From NCBI GenBank assembly GCA_002347035.1, contig DEAM01000020.1:499-64498 (forward strand): a stretch of 64,000 bases of DNA. Direction: 5' to 3'. This stretch comes from Gemmatimonadales bacterium UBA2982 (GTDB taxonomy: Bacteria; Gemmatimonadota; Gemmatimonadetes; Longimicrobiales; Gaopeijiaceae). Below, piece after piece: positions 51,393 to 61,400 of the stretch. The notes under the pieces were generated by a model. The model was not told the DNA's origin, did not search any database, and saw only the letters and a program-made list of their open reading frames with translations. Position 1 is the first letter of the stretch, and every line of letters starts with the position of its first letter. The translations under genes and the position numbers were made by a program.

Positions 51393-51914
51393 CTACCAGT
51401 TGGATTGGGCTCCGTCTACAATACTTTGAACGAGCAACTCCATCGCCTCTTCCCGGCCTCCCTCTTCAGGTGCACCCTCAGGAAACTCACCGCGCGCAGC
51501 AAGGTTGTTAGACTCCCAGAGGATGACATTCTCTACAAGATCCACGATCTCAACACTTACCGAAATGCTCACCTGTCGCTGAAGAACTTCCGGTGCCGCG
51601 CCCCTCTGGGCTGCCCTATAGTTTGGAGCAGCTACGTCGTAACGATTTATGGAGCCACGAACGATGGCATCTGCGATGTCTGCCCCAGCAGTACGAATGC
51701 CGAGTGCCCCTGGAAGATTGCGTAAAAGCTGATCATAGAGCTCCGCTGAAAGTTCAAATCGGTTTGTAGTGTTATCGAACGGCTCAATCGCAATCGTCTC
51801 TATATGCTGGGGAGGGAATGAGCCGGCAGTGAACGAGTAGTTGCAGCTACTGGCTGTCAGCACACTCAGGATAAGGGCTGGAAGCCGAACGTGGCGGAAC
51901 ATGAAAAAGTCCAT
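51393..51914 (-). CDS. lptE: LptE-like LPS-assembly lipoprotein (173 aa)
   Basis: Outer-membrane lipoprotein that plugs LptD in lipopolysaccharide export. A lipobox (ASSCNYSF) follows a short signal; the family pattern YSFTAGSFPPQHIETIAIEPFDNTTNRFELSAELYDQLLR and the SINRYDVAAPNY and SVEIVDLVENVILWESNNLAARGEF blocks match LptE/LPS-assembly homologues. The ATG at 51914 or the internal ATG at residue 5 may start it. Sits 8 bp after the preceding lipoprotein gene and 56 bp before the HemC-like gene. Confidence 0.87.
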   Translation of the reverse strand: MDFFMFRHVRLPALILSVLTASSCNYSFTAGSFPPQHIETIAIEPFDNTTNRFELSAELYDQLLRNLPGALGIRTAGADIADAIVRGSINRYDVAAPNYRAAQRGAAPEVLQRQVSISVSVEIVDLVENVILWESNNLAARGEFPEGAPEEGGREEAMELLVQSIVDGAQSNW

Positions 51915-51922
51915 GAAACAAT

Positions 51923-52591
51923 CTAGCCCAAGGGGTCCCAGATGTCCGGATCATACGGCGTAACGATCTCGAGAGATTCGCGTACTAACCTGAGCTCACG
52001 AAAGTCAGCAAGGTTCCGGTAAGTTGCTTCAACTGGATAACCCCCATCACCGTCCAGATCTACCAAAACCCTTTGTACAACGCTTTCACCTTCAACAATC
52101 TCCAGACTCTTCAGCAGTTTGTCTGTGACGTGATAATGGAGTTCCGTACCGTCGTCGTAGGTGTACCTGAGTCTCCTAGCTTCACCCTCGAGCCTATCAC
52201 CGCCGAGCAGTCGTGTCCCCTGGTGCGGGCGAAAGACTCCCAGAGTCCCCCACATGAGATCCGGTGGCGGCAAGATCTCTGTGGGTGAACCCACAGGTAG
52301 ACGAAGATCACCCTCAACCAGCGCCGCACTGATTACCGTCTCTCCATTATCGAGGAAGAGGTCGAGGCGCGCCCTATACGGTGGCTCAATACGGGCAACA
52401 CCTCTTCCCTCCACACGCTGGCCTGCCTCGTTGAGGTGCCAATCGAAGACAATGCGAAGAGGTGTCTCAAGGCTCGTCTCATATTGAAGCTGAACGGCAA
52501 GGGCCTCAGCATCATTAACCGGACCAATTACCGCAGGCCTCTGTCCCCCGCAAGCCCCTAAGATCAATACCGCAGTAAGTACTGGTACCAT
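51923..52591 (-). CDS. Lipoprotein of unknown function, LolB/DUF4292-like (222 aa)
   Basis: Lipoprotein signal MVPVLTAVLILGACGG with Cys as acylation site, then a beta-rich domain: LRIVFDWHLNEAGQRVEGRGVARIEPPYRARLDLF, ALVEGDLRLPVG, PDLMWGTLGVFRP and LRYTYDDGTELHYHV. This resembles LolB/LppX-type half-barrels that carry lipids or lipoproteins. Start set at ATG 52591, though the frame is open to 52627. First gene of the long minus-strand operon, divergent from lpxH; the promoters of both lie in about 87 bp between them. Confidence 0.75.
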   Translation of the reverse strand: MVPVLTAVLILGACGGQRPAVIGPVNDAEALAVQLQYETSLETPLRIVFDWHLNEAGQRVEGRGVARIEPPYRARLDLFLDNGETVISAALVEGDLRLPVGSPTEILPPPDLMWGTLGVFRPHQGTRLLGGDRLEGEARRLRYTYDDGTELHYHVTDKLLKSLEIVEGESVVQRVLVDLDGDGGYPVEATYRNLADFRELRLVRESLEIVTPYDPDIWDPLG

Positions 52592-52677
52592 TCTATATCG
52601 GTGGCAGAGAGCACAGATGATCAGCATGGGAAATTGCTACCCCTTTCAGGCTGAAGCGGTTCGCCTAAACTTCCTGT

Positions 52678-53427
52678 GTGTTTGCGACCAAGCCCGTGCT
52701 GATTGCCTCAGATGTCCACTTGGGATCTGCGCCACCAGACCAAGAGAAAGCCTTCGTTGCATGGCTCGAACGCGCCGCTACCAGTGCATCCTGGATCATC
52801 CTTAATGGGGACTTATTCGACTTCTGGTTCGAGTACCGTACCGGCACGACGCGCGGCCATGACAGAGTTCTGAGCATCCTTAGGATGATCGTAGATCATG
52901 GTACACCTCTGACACTTATGGGTGGCAACCATGATTGGTGGGGTGGAGCATACCTTCGAGATGAGATCGGCATAGAGTTCCTGCAAGATCCAGTGGTCCG
53001 TGAAATTGCTGGATACAGAACACTGTTGGCGCATGGCGATGGTGTCGGCAGAGGCGACCTCGGATACAAGATCTTGCGTACGTTTCTACGCGGGCGTGCA
53101 ACGCGTTGGGCATTTGGTATGCTGTCTCCCGCAGTTGGTGACCGAATTGCTAGTGGCATCTCTCGAACTGGGCGACATTGGGATAAATCCGGAGAACAAC
53201 AGCGGGTGAGATCAGAAGCACTTGAGAGGTGGGCCGTGGATGCTCTGAAGCAAGACCAAGAACTTGACCTGATCGTCTTAGGTCACTCGCACCGACCCCT
53301 TCTTCGAGAGGTGCATCCAGGTCAGTGGTACGGGAACTGCGGGGACTGGGTCGTCAACAGAAGCTATCTCTCACTTCAAGAAGACCACAGTCCCAGACTA
53401 CTGGAATGGGATGGTCGAACTATATGA
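52678..53427 (+). CDS. lpxH: UDP-2,3-diacylglucosamine diphosphatase, LpxH type (249 aa)
   Basis: Metallophosphoesterase that makes lipid X in lipid A synthesis. The five metallophosphoesterase motifs are present: IASDVHLG (DxH), LNGDLFDFWFEY, GGNHDWWGG, LLAHGDGVGRGDLGYK and LGHSHRP. Homologous to the LpxH branch by the WFEY and GDWVVNRSYL stretches. GTG start; ribosome site weak. It overlaps the DUF5683 gene by 4 bp (ATGA). The neighbours lptE and rfaE2 support the lipid-A role. Confidence 0.9.
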   Translation: MFATKPVLIASDVHLGSAPPDQEKAFVAWLERAATSASWIILNGDLFDFWFEYRTGTTRGHDRVLSILRMIVDHGTPLTLMGGNHDWWGGAYLRDEIGIEFLQDPVVREIAGYRTLLAHGDGVGRGDLGYKILRTFLRGRATRWAFGMLSPAVGDRIASGISRTGRHWDKSGEQQRVRSEALERWAVDALKQDQELDLIVLGHSHRPLLREVHPGQWYGNCGDWVVNRSYLSLQEDHSPRLLEWDGRTI

Positions 53428-54023
53428 TTCTCAGGCGGCTCCTTTGTGGCCTATCGCTCGCTTTGGTAGTTGTATTTCCTGTACCGTCAAAGAGATCTCT
53501 GACAGCCCAAGACATACCGAGACCTGCTCCTGACTCTCTAGCTCTAACACCCATATCAATTTCGCCCACTGGAGCCATGCTCCGATCTATTCTTGTTCCG
53601 GGTTGGGGACATGCCTCAATTGGCTCACTCACACGTGGTGGCTTCTACTTCGGTTTTCAAGCTGTTACCACGTACACTTTTTTGCGAACCCGCACTCGCT
53701 TATCCGAGGTTCGTGCGCGGGTAGCACACCGGGAGATGCTCGTCCGAGCAGACCTGGCGCACCAAGGAATCACAGATCCTGTAGAAGTTGATAGGCGACT
53801 CGAGGAAGACGCCATTTTGAAGAATTTTGAACCCCTGGCTGAGTCACGAGAAGGTCAGCAGGAGGACCTCGTCGCATTCGGAATTTTTCTCATGCTTCTA
53901 GCTGGCGCAGACGCGTACGTTTCTACTCATCTATCACGCTTTCCCGCACCAATCGACCTGCAAACTGGCTACTCCTCAGATGGGCGGGCTGAAGTCGCCC
54001 TACGCTGGAGACTCCCGGATTAA
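53424..54023 (+). CDS. DUF5683-like membrane protein (199 aa)
   Basis: Signal peptide or first membrane helix MILRRLLCGLSLALVVVFP, then SPTGAMLRSILVPGWGHASIGSLTRGGFYFGFQAVTTYTF (a typical glycine-rich DUF5683 membrane-hairpin block), a charged coil (ARVAHREMLVRADLAHQGITDPVEVDRRLEED), and a further membrane segment DLVAFGIFLMLLAGADAYVS. Family function unknown; members occur with cell-envelope genes. Start at ATG 53424 overlaps the lpxH stop; the frame from 53325 would cover 100 bp of lpxH. Ends 17 bp before the selC region. Confidence 0.8.
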   Translation: MILRRLLCGLSLALVVVFPVPSKRSLTAQDIPRPAPDSLALTPISISPTGAMLRSILVPGWGHASIGSLTRGGFYFGFQAVTTYTFLRTRTRLSEVRARVAHREMLVRADLAHQGITDPVEVDRRLEEDAILKNFEPLAESREGQQEDLVAFGIFLMLLAGADAYVSTHLSRFPAPIDLQTGYSSDGRAEVALRWRLPD

Positions 54024-54039
54024 GCCCACTATACGATAC

Positions 54040-54136
54040 TGGCGGGAGCGTGTGGGAATCGAACCCACCTACCCGGGTTTTAGCCGGGCTGCGCGGTTTT
54101 GAAGACCACCGAAGACACCAGTCCCCCTCCGCCCCC
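54040..54136 (-). tRNA. selC: tRNA-Sec (selC), anticodon TCA
   Basis: A 97-nt tRNA with encoded CCA. The structure is that of bacterial selenocysteine tRNA: 8-nt acceptor strands (GGGGGCGG with ACGCTCCC; last pair G-A), D-arm with 6-bp stem and 4-nt loop (GGGGAC-TGGT-GTCTTC), anticodon arm GTGGT-CTTCAAA-ACCGC with TCA at 54100-54102, a long variable arm (CCCGG/CCGGG stem) and T-arm GTGGG-TTCGATT-CCCAC, discriminator G. It implies that the organism makes selenoproteins. Confidence 0.93.
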
Positions 54137-54303
54137 TTCTTTACGACCAGTACCAGCCACGCGACGCAGCATCTGCTCCTGCGAAGCGAGAGGATAGGAC
54201 GCCTCAGGGTAGCCGCCAAGTGTGCCCCAAAACGAGCTTTTGGCGCGATACATCCAGGACCATCCTCCCGAGGGCCTCACACTATCTTCAGAATTCTTCC
54301 AAC

Positions 54304-54783
54304 CTATCCTGGAGGCCCCTCGGGATGCGGACTACAAATCGGGGGTGCATGAGAGGTAAAGCTGAGTACAACTACCTTCCATCCATCCGTCGTCTTAACT
54401 AGCTGGAAGGTGTCAGTTCCACAGTGGCTGAATTCGTCGCCTCTATATAGGTCATAGGCTGTCCAAACGGTTGCTAACGGCCCATCTATGCGAACCTCTG
54501 GATCCCACATTCGCTCTATAATTGGCATCGTGCGGCTTGCCAGGCTCTCAGCAAACTGATCTCGAGTTGTCCTTCGTGTAGTGTCTGAGCTGACAGACAA
54601 GAGTAGGCCTTCCGGTACCATTGAGTCCCGGAAGGCTTCTCCATCAAGAGCTTCCATGGCATCAAAGATATCCTGGGCTGCCTCGATTACGGCCCTTTCC
54701 TCATTGTTCTGCCCATAAACACAAGGTATTCCCGCGAATGTCATGACACCGCAGATCGGAAAGGCCCACATCATTCGTCGCAT
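54304..54783 (-). CDS. Secreted SnoaL/NTF2-like protein (159 aa)
   Basis: Signal peptide MRRMMWAFPICGVMTFAGIPCVYGQ, then an NTF2/DUF4440-like alpha+beta cone fold: AVIEAAQDIFDAMEALDGEAFRDSMVPEGLLLSVSSD, MPIIERMWDPEVRIDGPLATVWTAYDLYRGDEFSHCGTDTFQLVKTTDGWKVVVLSFT. No active-site set is evident; a pocket His/Cys pair is in SHCGTD. It lies 10 bp after the RidA gene and is presumably in the same operon. Confidence 0.83.
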   Translation of the reverse strand: MRRMMWAFPICGVMTFAGIPCVYGQNNEERAVIEAAQDIFDAMEALDGEAFRDSMVPEGLLLSVSSDTTRRTTRDQFAESLASRTMPIIERMWDPEVRIDGPLATVWTAYDLYRGDEFSHCGTDTFQLVKTTDGWKVVVLSFTSHAPPICSPHPEGPPG

Positions 54784-54793
54784 GTCAACAGCC

Positions 54794-55183
54794 TTACTTT
54801 TCTAGACGTGCTATGCACTCTATTTCAACTGAGCATAGCTTGGGAAGGGCACCCACCTGGACTGCTGCCCTTGCGGGCCTGTGATCGTGAAAATGACGGG
54901 CATAGACCTCATTCATGGCCCCGAAATCATCTATGTCCGACAGGAAGACGGTTGTCTTCACCACGCCACGCAGTGACGAGCCTGCCTTTTCGAGTACGCT
55001 AGACAGATTCATGAGAACTTGCTCGGTCTGGGCTTTAATATCCCCTTGAATAAGATCTCCGGTCTCTGGATCGATAGGTATTTGGCCTGAGCAGAAGACC
55101 CATCCATCCACAACGACGGCCTGAGAGTAGGGACCGATAGCAGCCGGAGCATGCTCTGTCTGTATTGGTATCAATTCGCTCAC
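54794..55183 (-). CDS. ridA: RidA-family enamine/imine deaminase (129 aa)
   Basis: Trimeric Rid protein that hydrolyses 2-aminoacrylate and related imines made by PLP enzymes. Signatures: APAAIGPYSQAV, VFCSGQIPIDPETGDL, VVKTTVFLSDIDDFGAMNEVYARHFHDHRPARAAVQVGALPKLCSVEIECIA, including the catalytic Arg in RPAR. GTG start with GGAAGG 7 nt upstream. Close to a PLP-dependent DSD1-like gene that could produce such imines. Confidence 0.95.
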   Translation of the reverse strand: MSELIPIQTEHAPAAIGPYSQAVVVDGWVFCSGQIPIDPETGDLIQGDIKAQTEQVLMNLSSVLEKAGSSLRGVVKTTVFLSDIDDFGAMNEVYARHFHDHRPARAAVQVGALPKLCSVEIECIARLEK

Positions 55184-55304
55184 GTGCCGCCTTCCTCAGT
55201 TAGGTGTAGATCAAGTATATCATTCACGTCGGTTCCGCCGTTTAGGTCCTAAGTCAGGCATCGTCTATATATCGGGTTCTCTGAATCCGAATGCTCCTCC
55301 CAAC

Positions 55305-56399
55305 TCAGACGCTCCAATGCCGCCGTCCACGGGCCTCAAGTTCTATAAAGCAGTGCGTGCCATCATCTCTAGCGAGCAGTTCCTCTTGAAGGTTCACAGA
55401 AACGCAAACGTGATTCGGGATTATTCGAACTCGCTCACCAACCTTTGGATGCCAGTCGATGCCTGAGAGATCAAGCACGCCATGCTCCTCCGAAACTGAG
55501 CTTACAACCACCTCAGTTCTGTCAAAAAGTATCCCGAATCCCGCCTCACCGCTGCGGCTTTCCTTCGCTAAAGCCTTCGATCCCGCATCTACAACAACCT
55601 GACCCGGCACCGCTGTGCTGATCACAGTTGCCAGAACCGTGTAGGCTAGGTCCTCAGCGTTGGCAACACCTACTTCTAGTGCCTCTCTGTCGAAGAAGAT
55701 GCATGAGCCCGCCCGTATCTCAGTGAGAGCCTGGATCTCATGACTGCGCCAAAGGGTTGGCGTCGATCCACCACTAACAATTCCTGGATTTAGGCCCTCT
55801 TCACATAGTGCGGAAATCGTCCGAAGAAGACGTTCGTTTAAGAGTTCTTGATGGGTCACCTGCTCCGGGACAGACATCCTTATATGACCCGGATAGAACA
55901 TAAGGCCGGAGAAATTGACACCTTCAAAACTCTGAGCCGCATTGGCTAACCGTATTACCTCGTCCGGACCCCTTACACCAACACGCCCAAGCCCGAGGTC
56001 TTCCTCAATCAAAATTCCCACGCTGCGACCTACTTTGGCTGCCGCCGCTGCCAAGGGGGCAAGTACGTCATGAGAATCAAGTCCGACCTTTAGGTCGATA
56101 GAAGCTGGTAGGCGCAACAATCTCTCAAGCCTAGCATCACCGACTGGGGGGTAGGCCAAAAGAATATCGTCGGTGAGGTCAGCCATTACCTCTGCCTCGC
56201 GCAGCGTAGCCACTGTGAGACCAATAGCACCTTTATCCAGCTGGATACGTGCCATCGCTCGCGACTTATGGGTCTTGATATGAGGCCGCCACCCGAGTCC
56301 ATGCTCAGCAGCATATTTAGCAATTCGCTCTGCGTTGAGACGCACTCGAGCGAGGTCGATATACCCGATTGGGGTCTCAACAGTGGCCGGATCCACCAC
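55305..56399 (-). CDS. DSD1/D-threonine-aldolase-like PLP enzyme (about 364 aa)
   Basis: Alanine-racemase-fold enzyme acting on a D-amino acid (D-serine dehydratase, D-threonine aldolase or D-3-hydroxyaspartate branch). PLP Lys motif RPHIKTHKS; the domain continues with GLMFYPGHIR and VSGGSTPT, and near the end PNHVCVSVNLQEE (His-x-Cys zinc-like pair). The start is taken at GTG 56399, directly after the TlpA stop; GTG at 56474 would overlap tlpA by about 70 bp. Probably coupled to the TlpA gene. The exact D-substrate is not known. Confidence 0.86.
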   Translation of the reverse strand: MVDPATVETPIGYIDLARVRLNAERIAKYAAEHGLGWRPHIKTHKSRAMARIQLDKGAIGLTVATLREAEVMADLTDDILLAYPPVGDARLERLLRLPASIDLKVGLDSHDVLAPLAAAAAKVGRSVGILIEEDLGLGRVGVRGPDEVIRLANAAQSFEGVNFSGLMFYPGHIRMSVPEQVTHQELLNERLLRTISALCEEGLNPGIVSGGSTPTLWRSHEIQALTEIRAGSCIFFDREALEVGVANAEDLAYTVLATVISTAVPGQVVVDAGSKALAKESRSGEAGFGILFDRTEVVVSSVSEEHGVLDLSGIDWHPKVGERVRIIPNHVCVSVNLQEELLARDDGTHCFIELEARGRRHWSV

Positions 56400-56401
56400 C
56401 T

Positions 56402-56905
56402 TCAAGAAAGCAGTTCTTCCAACGCCTGGAGAAACTCCTCGTCGCCCTCGAGAATCGGCCCATATCGCATCCACCTGAGAATGCCTTCTCGATCTACAAG
56501 GAACGTCGCAGGTAATCCCAGAACCTGATACAGATCCATTCCCTTCATCATGGGATCGTGTAGGATCGTGTAGGTGACCCCATACTCCTCTACAAATATC
56601 TCTATATCCTCTGAGGCGTCACCGGTATCCAGCGAGACCCCAACAATACTGAAGCCCTGGTCCTTATAATCCTCAAATAAGGACTGCAGGTAGGGCGTCT
56701 CTGTCCGGCAGGGCCCGCACCACGTGGCCCAAAGATTAAGTAGCACAACTTCGCCACGAAGCGACGCTAGACTTATTGAGTCACCTTCGAGCGTGGTCGC
56801 CGTGTAATCCACAGCAGGACGCCCAATCTGCGGGCCATGCAGATCCCCCACACATCCTCCGAGGAAAGCCAGTATACCGAGAGCCGCAACGCGTGCCTTT
56901 CTCAT
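56402..56905 (-). CDS. TlpA-family thioredoxin-like lipoprotein (167 aa)
   Basis: Membrane-anchored thiol-disulfide oxidoreductase for envelope proteins. A lipobox (LAFLGGCVGD) follows a short signal; the thioredoxin domain has LNLWATWCGPCRTETPYLQ (CxxC), FEDYKDQGFSIVGVSLD and LGLPATFLVDREGILRW (cis-Pro). ATGA overlap with the upstream sialidase-like gene; the DSD1-like gene follows directly. Together with the many c-type cytochromes in this window, cytochrome maturation is one possible job. Confidence 0.93.
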   Translation of the reverse strand: MRKARVAALGILAFLGGCVGDLHGPQIGRPAVDYTATTLEGDSISLASLRGEVVLLNLWATWCGPCRTETPYLQSLFEDYKDQGFSIVGVSLDTGDASEDIEIFVEEYGVTYTILHDPMMKGMDLYQVLGLPATFLVDREGILRWMRYGPILEGDEEFLQALEELLS

Positions 56906-58161
56906 CTTTTCTGCATCTCGATTCGAGAGATCCTCACTTGTCGCACCAACTCTGTTGCATCGGTCCAGGCTAGCACTACGTCGCCTCCGTCTGTCAGTGC
57001 CATTCTAGGAAATCCGCTCGCCCGCTCCGATGACGATGCGCTCACCTTTAGGCTCTCTTCCATCTGACCAGACGGCAGAACCCGCCGAACTCGCACCTCA
57101 GCCTGGCCACCCCCAGTTCGGGTCAACCACGCAACTAAGACTGATCTGTCCTCCAACATAAGTAGGTCGACACGGCCGGCGGGACTCTGGTCATCAATAA
57201 CACTAGCCCGCCCGAAGCTCACGCCTGCATCATTGGAAAATGCCACTTTTACGAGTGGAATACCATTTGCTGCGGTGAACCAAACAACCGCCACGTCATG
57301 CTCGATAGCAGCTACAGCAGGTCCGTTCACAGGACAGGCGTTAGTCTCCCAACCATCTTCATAAACCGCCTCACCCTTAGTCCAGTTATCGCCTTCGAAT
57401 CTTGTGATATATATGTCTCGGACCTCGTCCGGACTCCGGTCTCTGTAGACCGCGATAGGACCGTTGGATGTCAGAGCCTGGTCAGTTTGACAACATTCAC
57501 AGACTCGTGCGTCCACCAGTACTTCTGCCCCCTTAATGTCCCCTGAGGTGATTGTCCGATGCATCAAAGCCATCTCTTGAGTCGCCGGCAGTCCATCGGG
57601 GCCTACTTCGAAGCGACGGCCGTCAAGCCAAAGAAAGCCCATGTTATCACCGACGGGACTGGTAGATACAAAACCGTGTTCGGTTGCCGAAACATCTTCA
57701 TGTGGCGTCCAAGGCTCGGACCATGTGGCACCCTCATCCTCGGAATGAGCTATTCGGATTCCGTAGTCGTACCCGCCATTTAGACCTCTCTCAAGCCAGT
57801 GGACCCATAAAGATCCATTCGGCCCCGAGGTCAAGGAAGGGAAATCTGCCCAGTTTACGAAAAAGCGATCACTCGATGTGATCACCTTTGGTTCTTCCCA
57901 TGAAGAACCAGTTAGACGAGAAAAACGCAGCTCGTGTCTGTCAGCTGCGACTCGCTCCAACCAACTCATGTATACTGCGTCACCTGAAGATGAAAGAAAT
58001 GGTTCTCCGCTACCGGAGCCCGCGGGTGACTTAAGCTCATAGCTCGTCAAGATGACAGAGTACTCATCAATGGTGCACCCGACTAAGAATGGCAAAAGCC
58101 CAACGATATAGGCCGATTTATTAACAACTGTTCGAAGTGCCTTTCTAAAAATCAGAACCAC
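56902..58161 (-). CDS. Sialidase-like (BNR/Asp-box) lipoprotein (419 aa)
   Basis: Lipobox FLVGCTIDEY follows a signal. The rest is a six-bladed sialidase-type propeller with Asp boxes such as HSEDEGATWSEPW and FSNDAGVSFGRASVI and a conserved Arg-containing SAPPSL-like entrance. The true sialidase arginine triad cannot be made out, so an enzymatic sialidase is unproven. Head of the sialidase-like/TlpA/DSD1 overlap cluster, divergent from the large peptidase gene at 58415; 253 bp between them must contain both promoters. Confidence 0.82.
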   Translation of the reverse strand: MVLIFRKALRTVVNKSAYIVGLLPFLVGCTIDEYSVILTSYELKSPAGSGSGEPFLSSSGDAVYMSWLERVAADRHELRFSRLTGSSWEEPKVITSSDRFFVNWADFPSLTSGPNGSLWVHWLERGLNGGYDYGIRIAHSEDEGATWSEPWTPHEDVSATEHGFVSTSPVGDNMGFLWLDGRRFEVGPDGLPATQEMALMHRTITSGDIKGAEVLVDARVCECCQTDQALTSNGPIAVYRDRSPDEVRDIYITRFEGDNWTKGEAVYEDGWETNACPVNGPAVAAIEHDVAVVWFTAANGIPLVKVAFSNDAGVSFGRASVIDDQSPAGRVDLLMLEDRSVLVAWLTRTGGGQAEVRVRRVLPSGQMEESLKVSASSSERASGFPRMALTDGGDVVLAWTDATELVRQVRISRIEMQKR

Positions 58162-58414
58162 CTTGTTGTTGTCGGCAGAGATCTTGCGCTCCCCATAGCT
58201 TGATTACGTGACAGGAATGTCGGGAGGACTCCCTATGGCGGTCAACGAGCAATGCGACCACGTTTCATCATTGGCACCTCTGGACCGGCGAGAGCCACGC
58301 CGGGTAATGACACTAAGGTTTTCGGAGAACTGGGGACCGTTCAATACCCTGTCTCGATGACTTGACATGGTTTGTGCGAGTAGGCCTGCCATTCACATAT
58401 AGGTGAGGAAGGCG

Positions 58415-61400
58415 ATGCGCTTTGAGCTATCTATGACCCGACTCTTTACAGTGGTTCTTTGGGGAACCGTCGCTTGGTCGTGTCTGCCGGGTTCAGCTTC
58501 GGCACAGTTCGGACGCAACAAAGTTCAGTTCGACGACTTTGACTTCCAAGTGCTGGAAACAGAGCACTTCGACTGGCACTTCTATCCGGAAGAGGCAGAC
58601 GCTGTTCAGGACGCCGTTCGCATGGGAGAACGTTGGTATGAGCGATTGGCCCGCTCTTTTCAGCATGAATTCGAGACCGCCAAGCCCGTAATACTCTACG
58701 CAGACCACCCAGATTTTCAGCAAACCAATACCCTTCAGGGCTTCATCGGAGAAGGTACCGGGGGCGTCACAGAATCGATGAAGAATCGCGTGATTATGCC
58801 GCTGGCAGGATCCTACTGGGATACTGATCACGTTCTCGGCCACGAACTGGTTCACGCGTTCCAATACAACATTGCGCAGTCAAGCCGAGGGGGGGGGCTA
58901 CAAGGCCTTACCATGCTGCCACTCTGGCTGATCGAGGGTATGGCAGAATACTTGTCCGTAGGTCGGGACGACCCGCTCACTGCAATGTGGATGCGTGATG
59001 CTATTCGTCGGGACGAGCTACCGACAATCCTACAGATGACACGTGATACACGTTTCTTTCCGTACCGCTTTGGTCAGGCACTTTGGGCTTATATCGGAGG
59101 AACGTACGGGGACGATGCAGTAACTGAGATTTTCCGTCGCTCTCTTCGAATTGGCTTTGAGGGTGCCATCACGCAGGTGCTCGCGATGAGTACGGACACA
59201 CTTTCCGTGCGCTGGGAGGAACAAATCGCAGAAGATTACCTGCCGCTGATGGAGGGAAGGACAGCTCCTGAGGATGCTGGCAATCTGATTCTGGCACCCA
59301 GTACTGATGCGGGTACCCAGAACATTTCTCCGTCTCTGAGCCCAGACGGCAGGTTCATCGCTTTCCAATCCGAGAAGGATCTTTTCTCAATCGACCTCTA
59401 TATGGCAGATGCGGAAACTGGTCGCATCATCCGCAAACTCGCCAGCGCTGATTCTGATCCGCATATCGACGCGCTACGCGCTCTAGACTCATCCGGTACC
59501 TGGTCCCCCGACTCACAGTTCTTCGCATACGTCGTATTCGCAGAGGGCCGCAACCAGATGGTGATCGTCCAGAGTAGTAACGGACGAGTGAGTCAACGGC
59601 TCACGTTTGAGAATACAGACATCGGGGCTATCGCAAACCCTTCATGGTCCCCGGATAATCGCTACCTTGCCTTCTCGGGCTCCGTCGGTGGTATAACAGA
59701 CCTTTTCCTTTACGACCTAGAAGCAGAGTCCATAATCCGGCTCACCGACGATAAATATGCAGACTTCCAACCCACCTGGTCGCCTGATAGTCAAACCCTA
59801 GCCTTCACGTCCGACCGCGGTCCGCAGACCAACTTTGAGAACCTTACATATAGCCGATTCCAGCTAGCTACTGTCGATATAGCAACCAGGGAAATCGAAG
59901 TTGTGCCAGTGTTTGGGAATGTCAAACACATCAACCCCCAATACTCAGCGGATGGTTCGAGCCTCTACTTCATCTCGGACCAGGACGGGTTTAGTGACGT
60001 TTACGAACTCAACCTTGAGAACGATGAAGTGCGTCGCGTCACAAATCTTGCCACGGCTGTCAGCGGCATCACCTATCTAGCTCCTGCCCTGTCGGTATCT
60101 CGTTCAGGCCGGGCTGCTTTCTCAGTTTTTGACGATCTCGAATTTCACATCTATACGCTAGAACTTGATGAACCAGCAGCATTAGTGAGTAGAATCGAAA
60201 ATCCAGAACTTCAACCGGGACGATTGCTTCCCCCAGTAGCCTCCACTCGCTTCAGCCGGATCGCTACTTACTTAGCTGACCCCCAAACTGGACTTGTGCC
60301 CAGCGGTGCTTTCGCGGCAGAAGATGCCGAGGAATACGAGTCAGGATTGTCAATTGACTTTGTTGGTCAACCATCGATTGGAGTCGGTACTGACAGTTAC
60401 GGCAACTACGTTGGTGGAGGCACGTCAGCCTACTTCAGCGATATGCTCGGTGACAAAGCCCTCGCCGTCATGCTTCAGGCTCAAGGCACCTTTAAGGACA
60501 TCGGTGGGCAGGCGTTTTACACCGATCTCTCCAGACGATGGAATTGGGGCATTGGTGGGGGCCATATCCCATACCTCATCCCATACCTCATGCCGGGTAA
60601 CGATGCTAACGGTTTTTACTGGGGGCTTACGAGCTATCGCATCTTTGTCTCATCACTACTCGGTCAGGTTTCGTATCCCTTTTCGTCGACGATGAGATTC
60701 GAACTCTCGGGCGGCCTGACCCGTTATGGCTACGACATTCAAGTCGATAAGCTATACCAGAACGCGTTCGGCCAAACCTACGATATACAGCGAGAAAGTC
60801 TCGATGCACCAAGCCCTCTGAATCTAGTCCAAGCGTCGGCAGCGATTGTGGGTGACAATGCATTCTTTGGGTTCGTCTCACCGATCCGAGGTAGCAGATA
60901 TCGCTTCGAGGTCGAGAGAACACAGGGAACTGTAGATTTCCAAACGATCATCGCGGACTACCGTCGATATTTCGCCCCCAATAACAACCTTACGATTGCC
61001 CTCCGGGGTCTTCATTACGGGCGATACGGCCTCCAAACACCTCCCGGAAGCAACGCAGGAGGCTTTTTCGGGGGCTTTGGGCTACTTAACCCACTCTTTC
61101 TTGGATACGAGACATTTGTGAGAGGGTACGCTTGGGAAAGCTTTGAGGTAGGGGAGTGCGAGAGCCGCACAACGTACTGCTCCGCTATCGACCGACTCCT
61201 CGGAAACCAGATTGCCGTGACAAGCCTTGAGGCTAGAATTCCACTTCTTGGCGTCGAACAATACGGCCTGTTCAACTTCTCATTTGTGCCTACTGAACTC
61301 GTACTCTTTACCGACGCGGGCCTTGCTTGGGACGAGGACCATCCACCTACCCTTGAATGGAGCCGGTCTGGGAACGGACGTGTACCAGTTGTTTCAAGTG

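Noticed and set aside
56902..58161. True sialidase activity for the Asp-box propeller
   Set aside because: Asp boxes are shared by many propellers; the three active-site arginines and Tyr/Glu pair of sialidases could not be identified.
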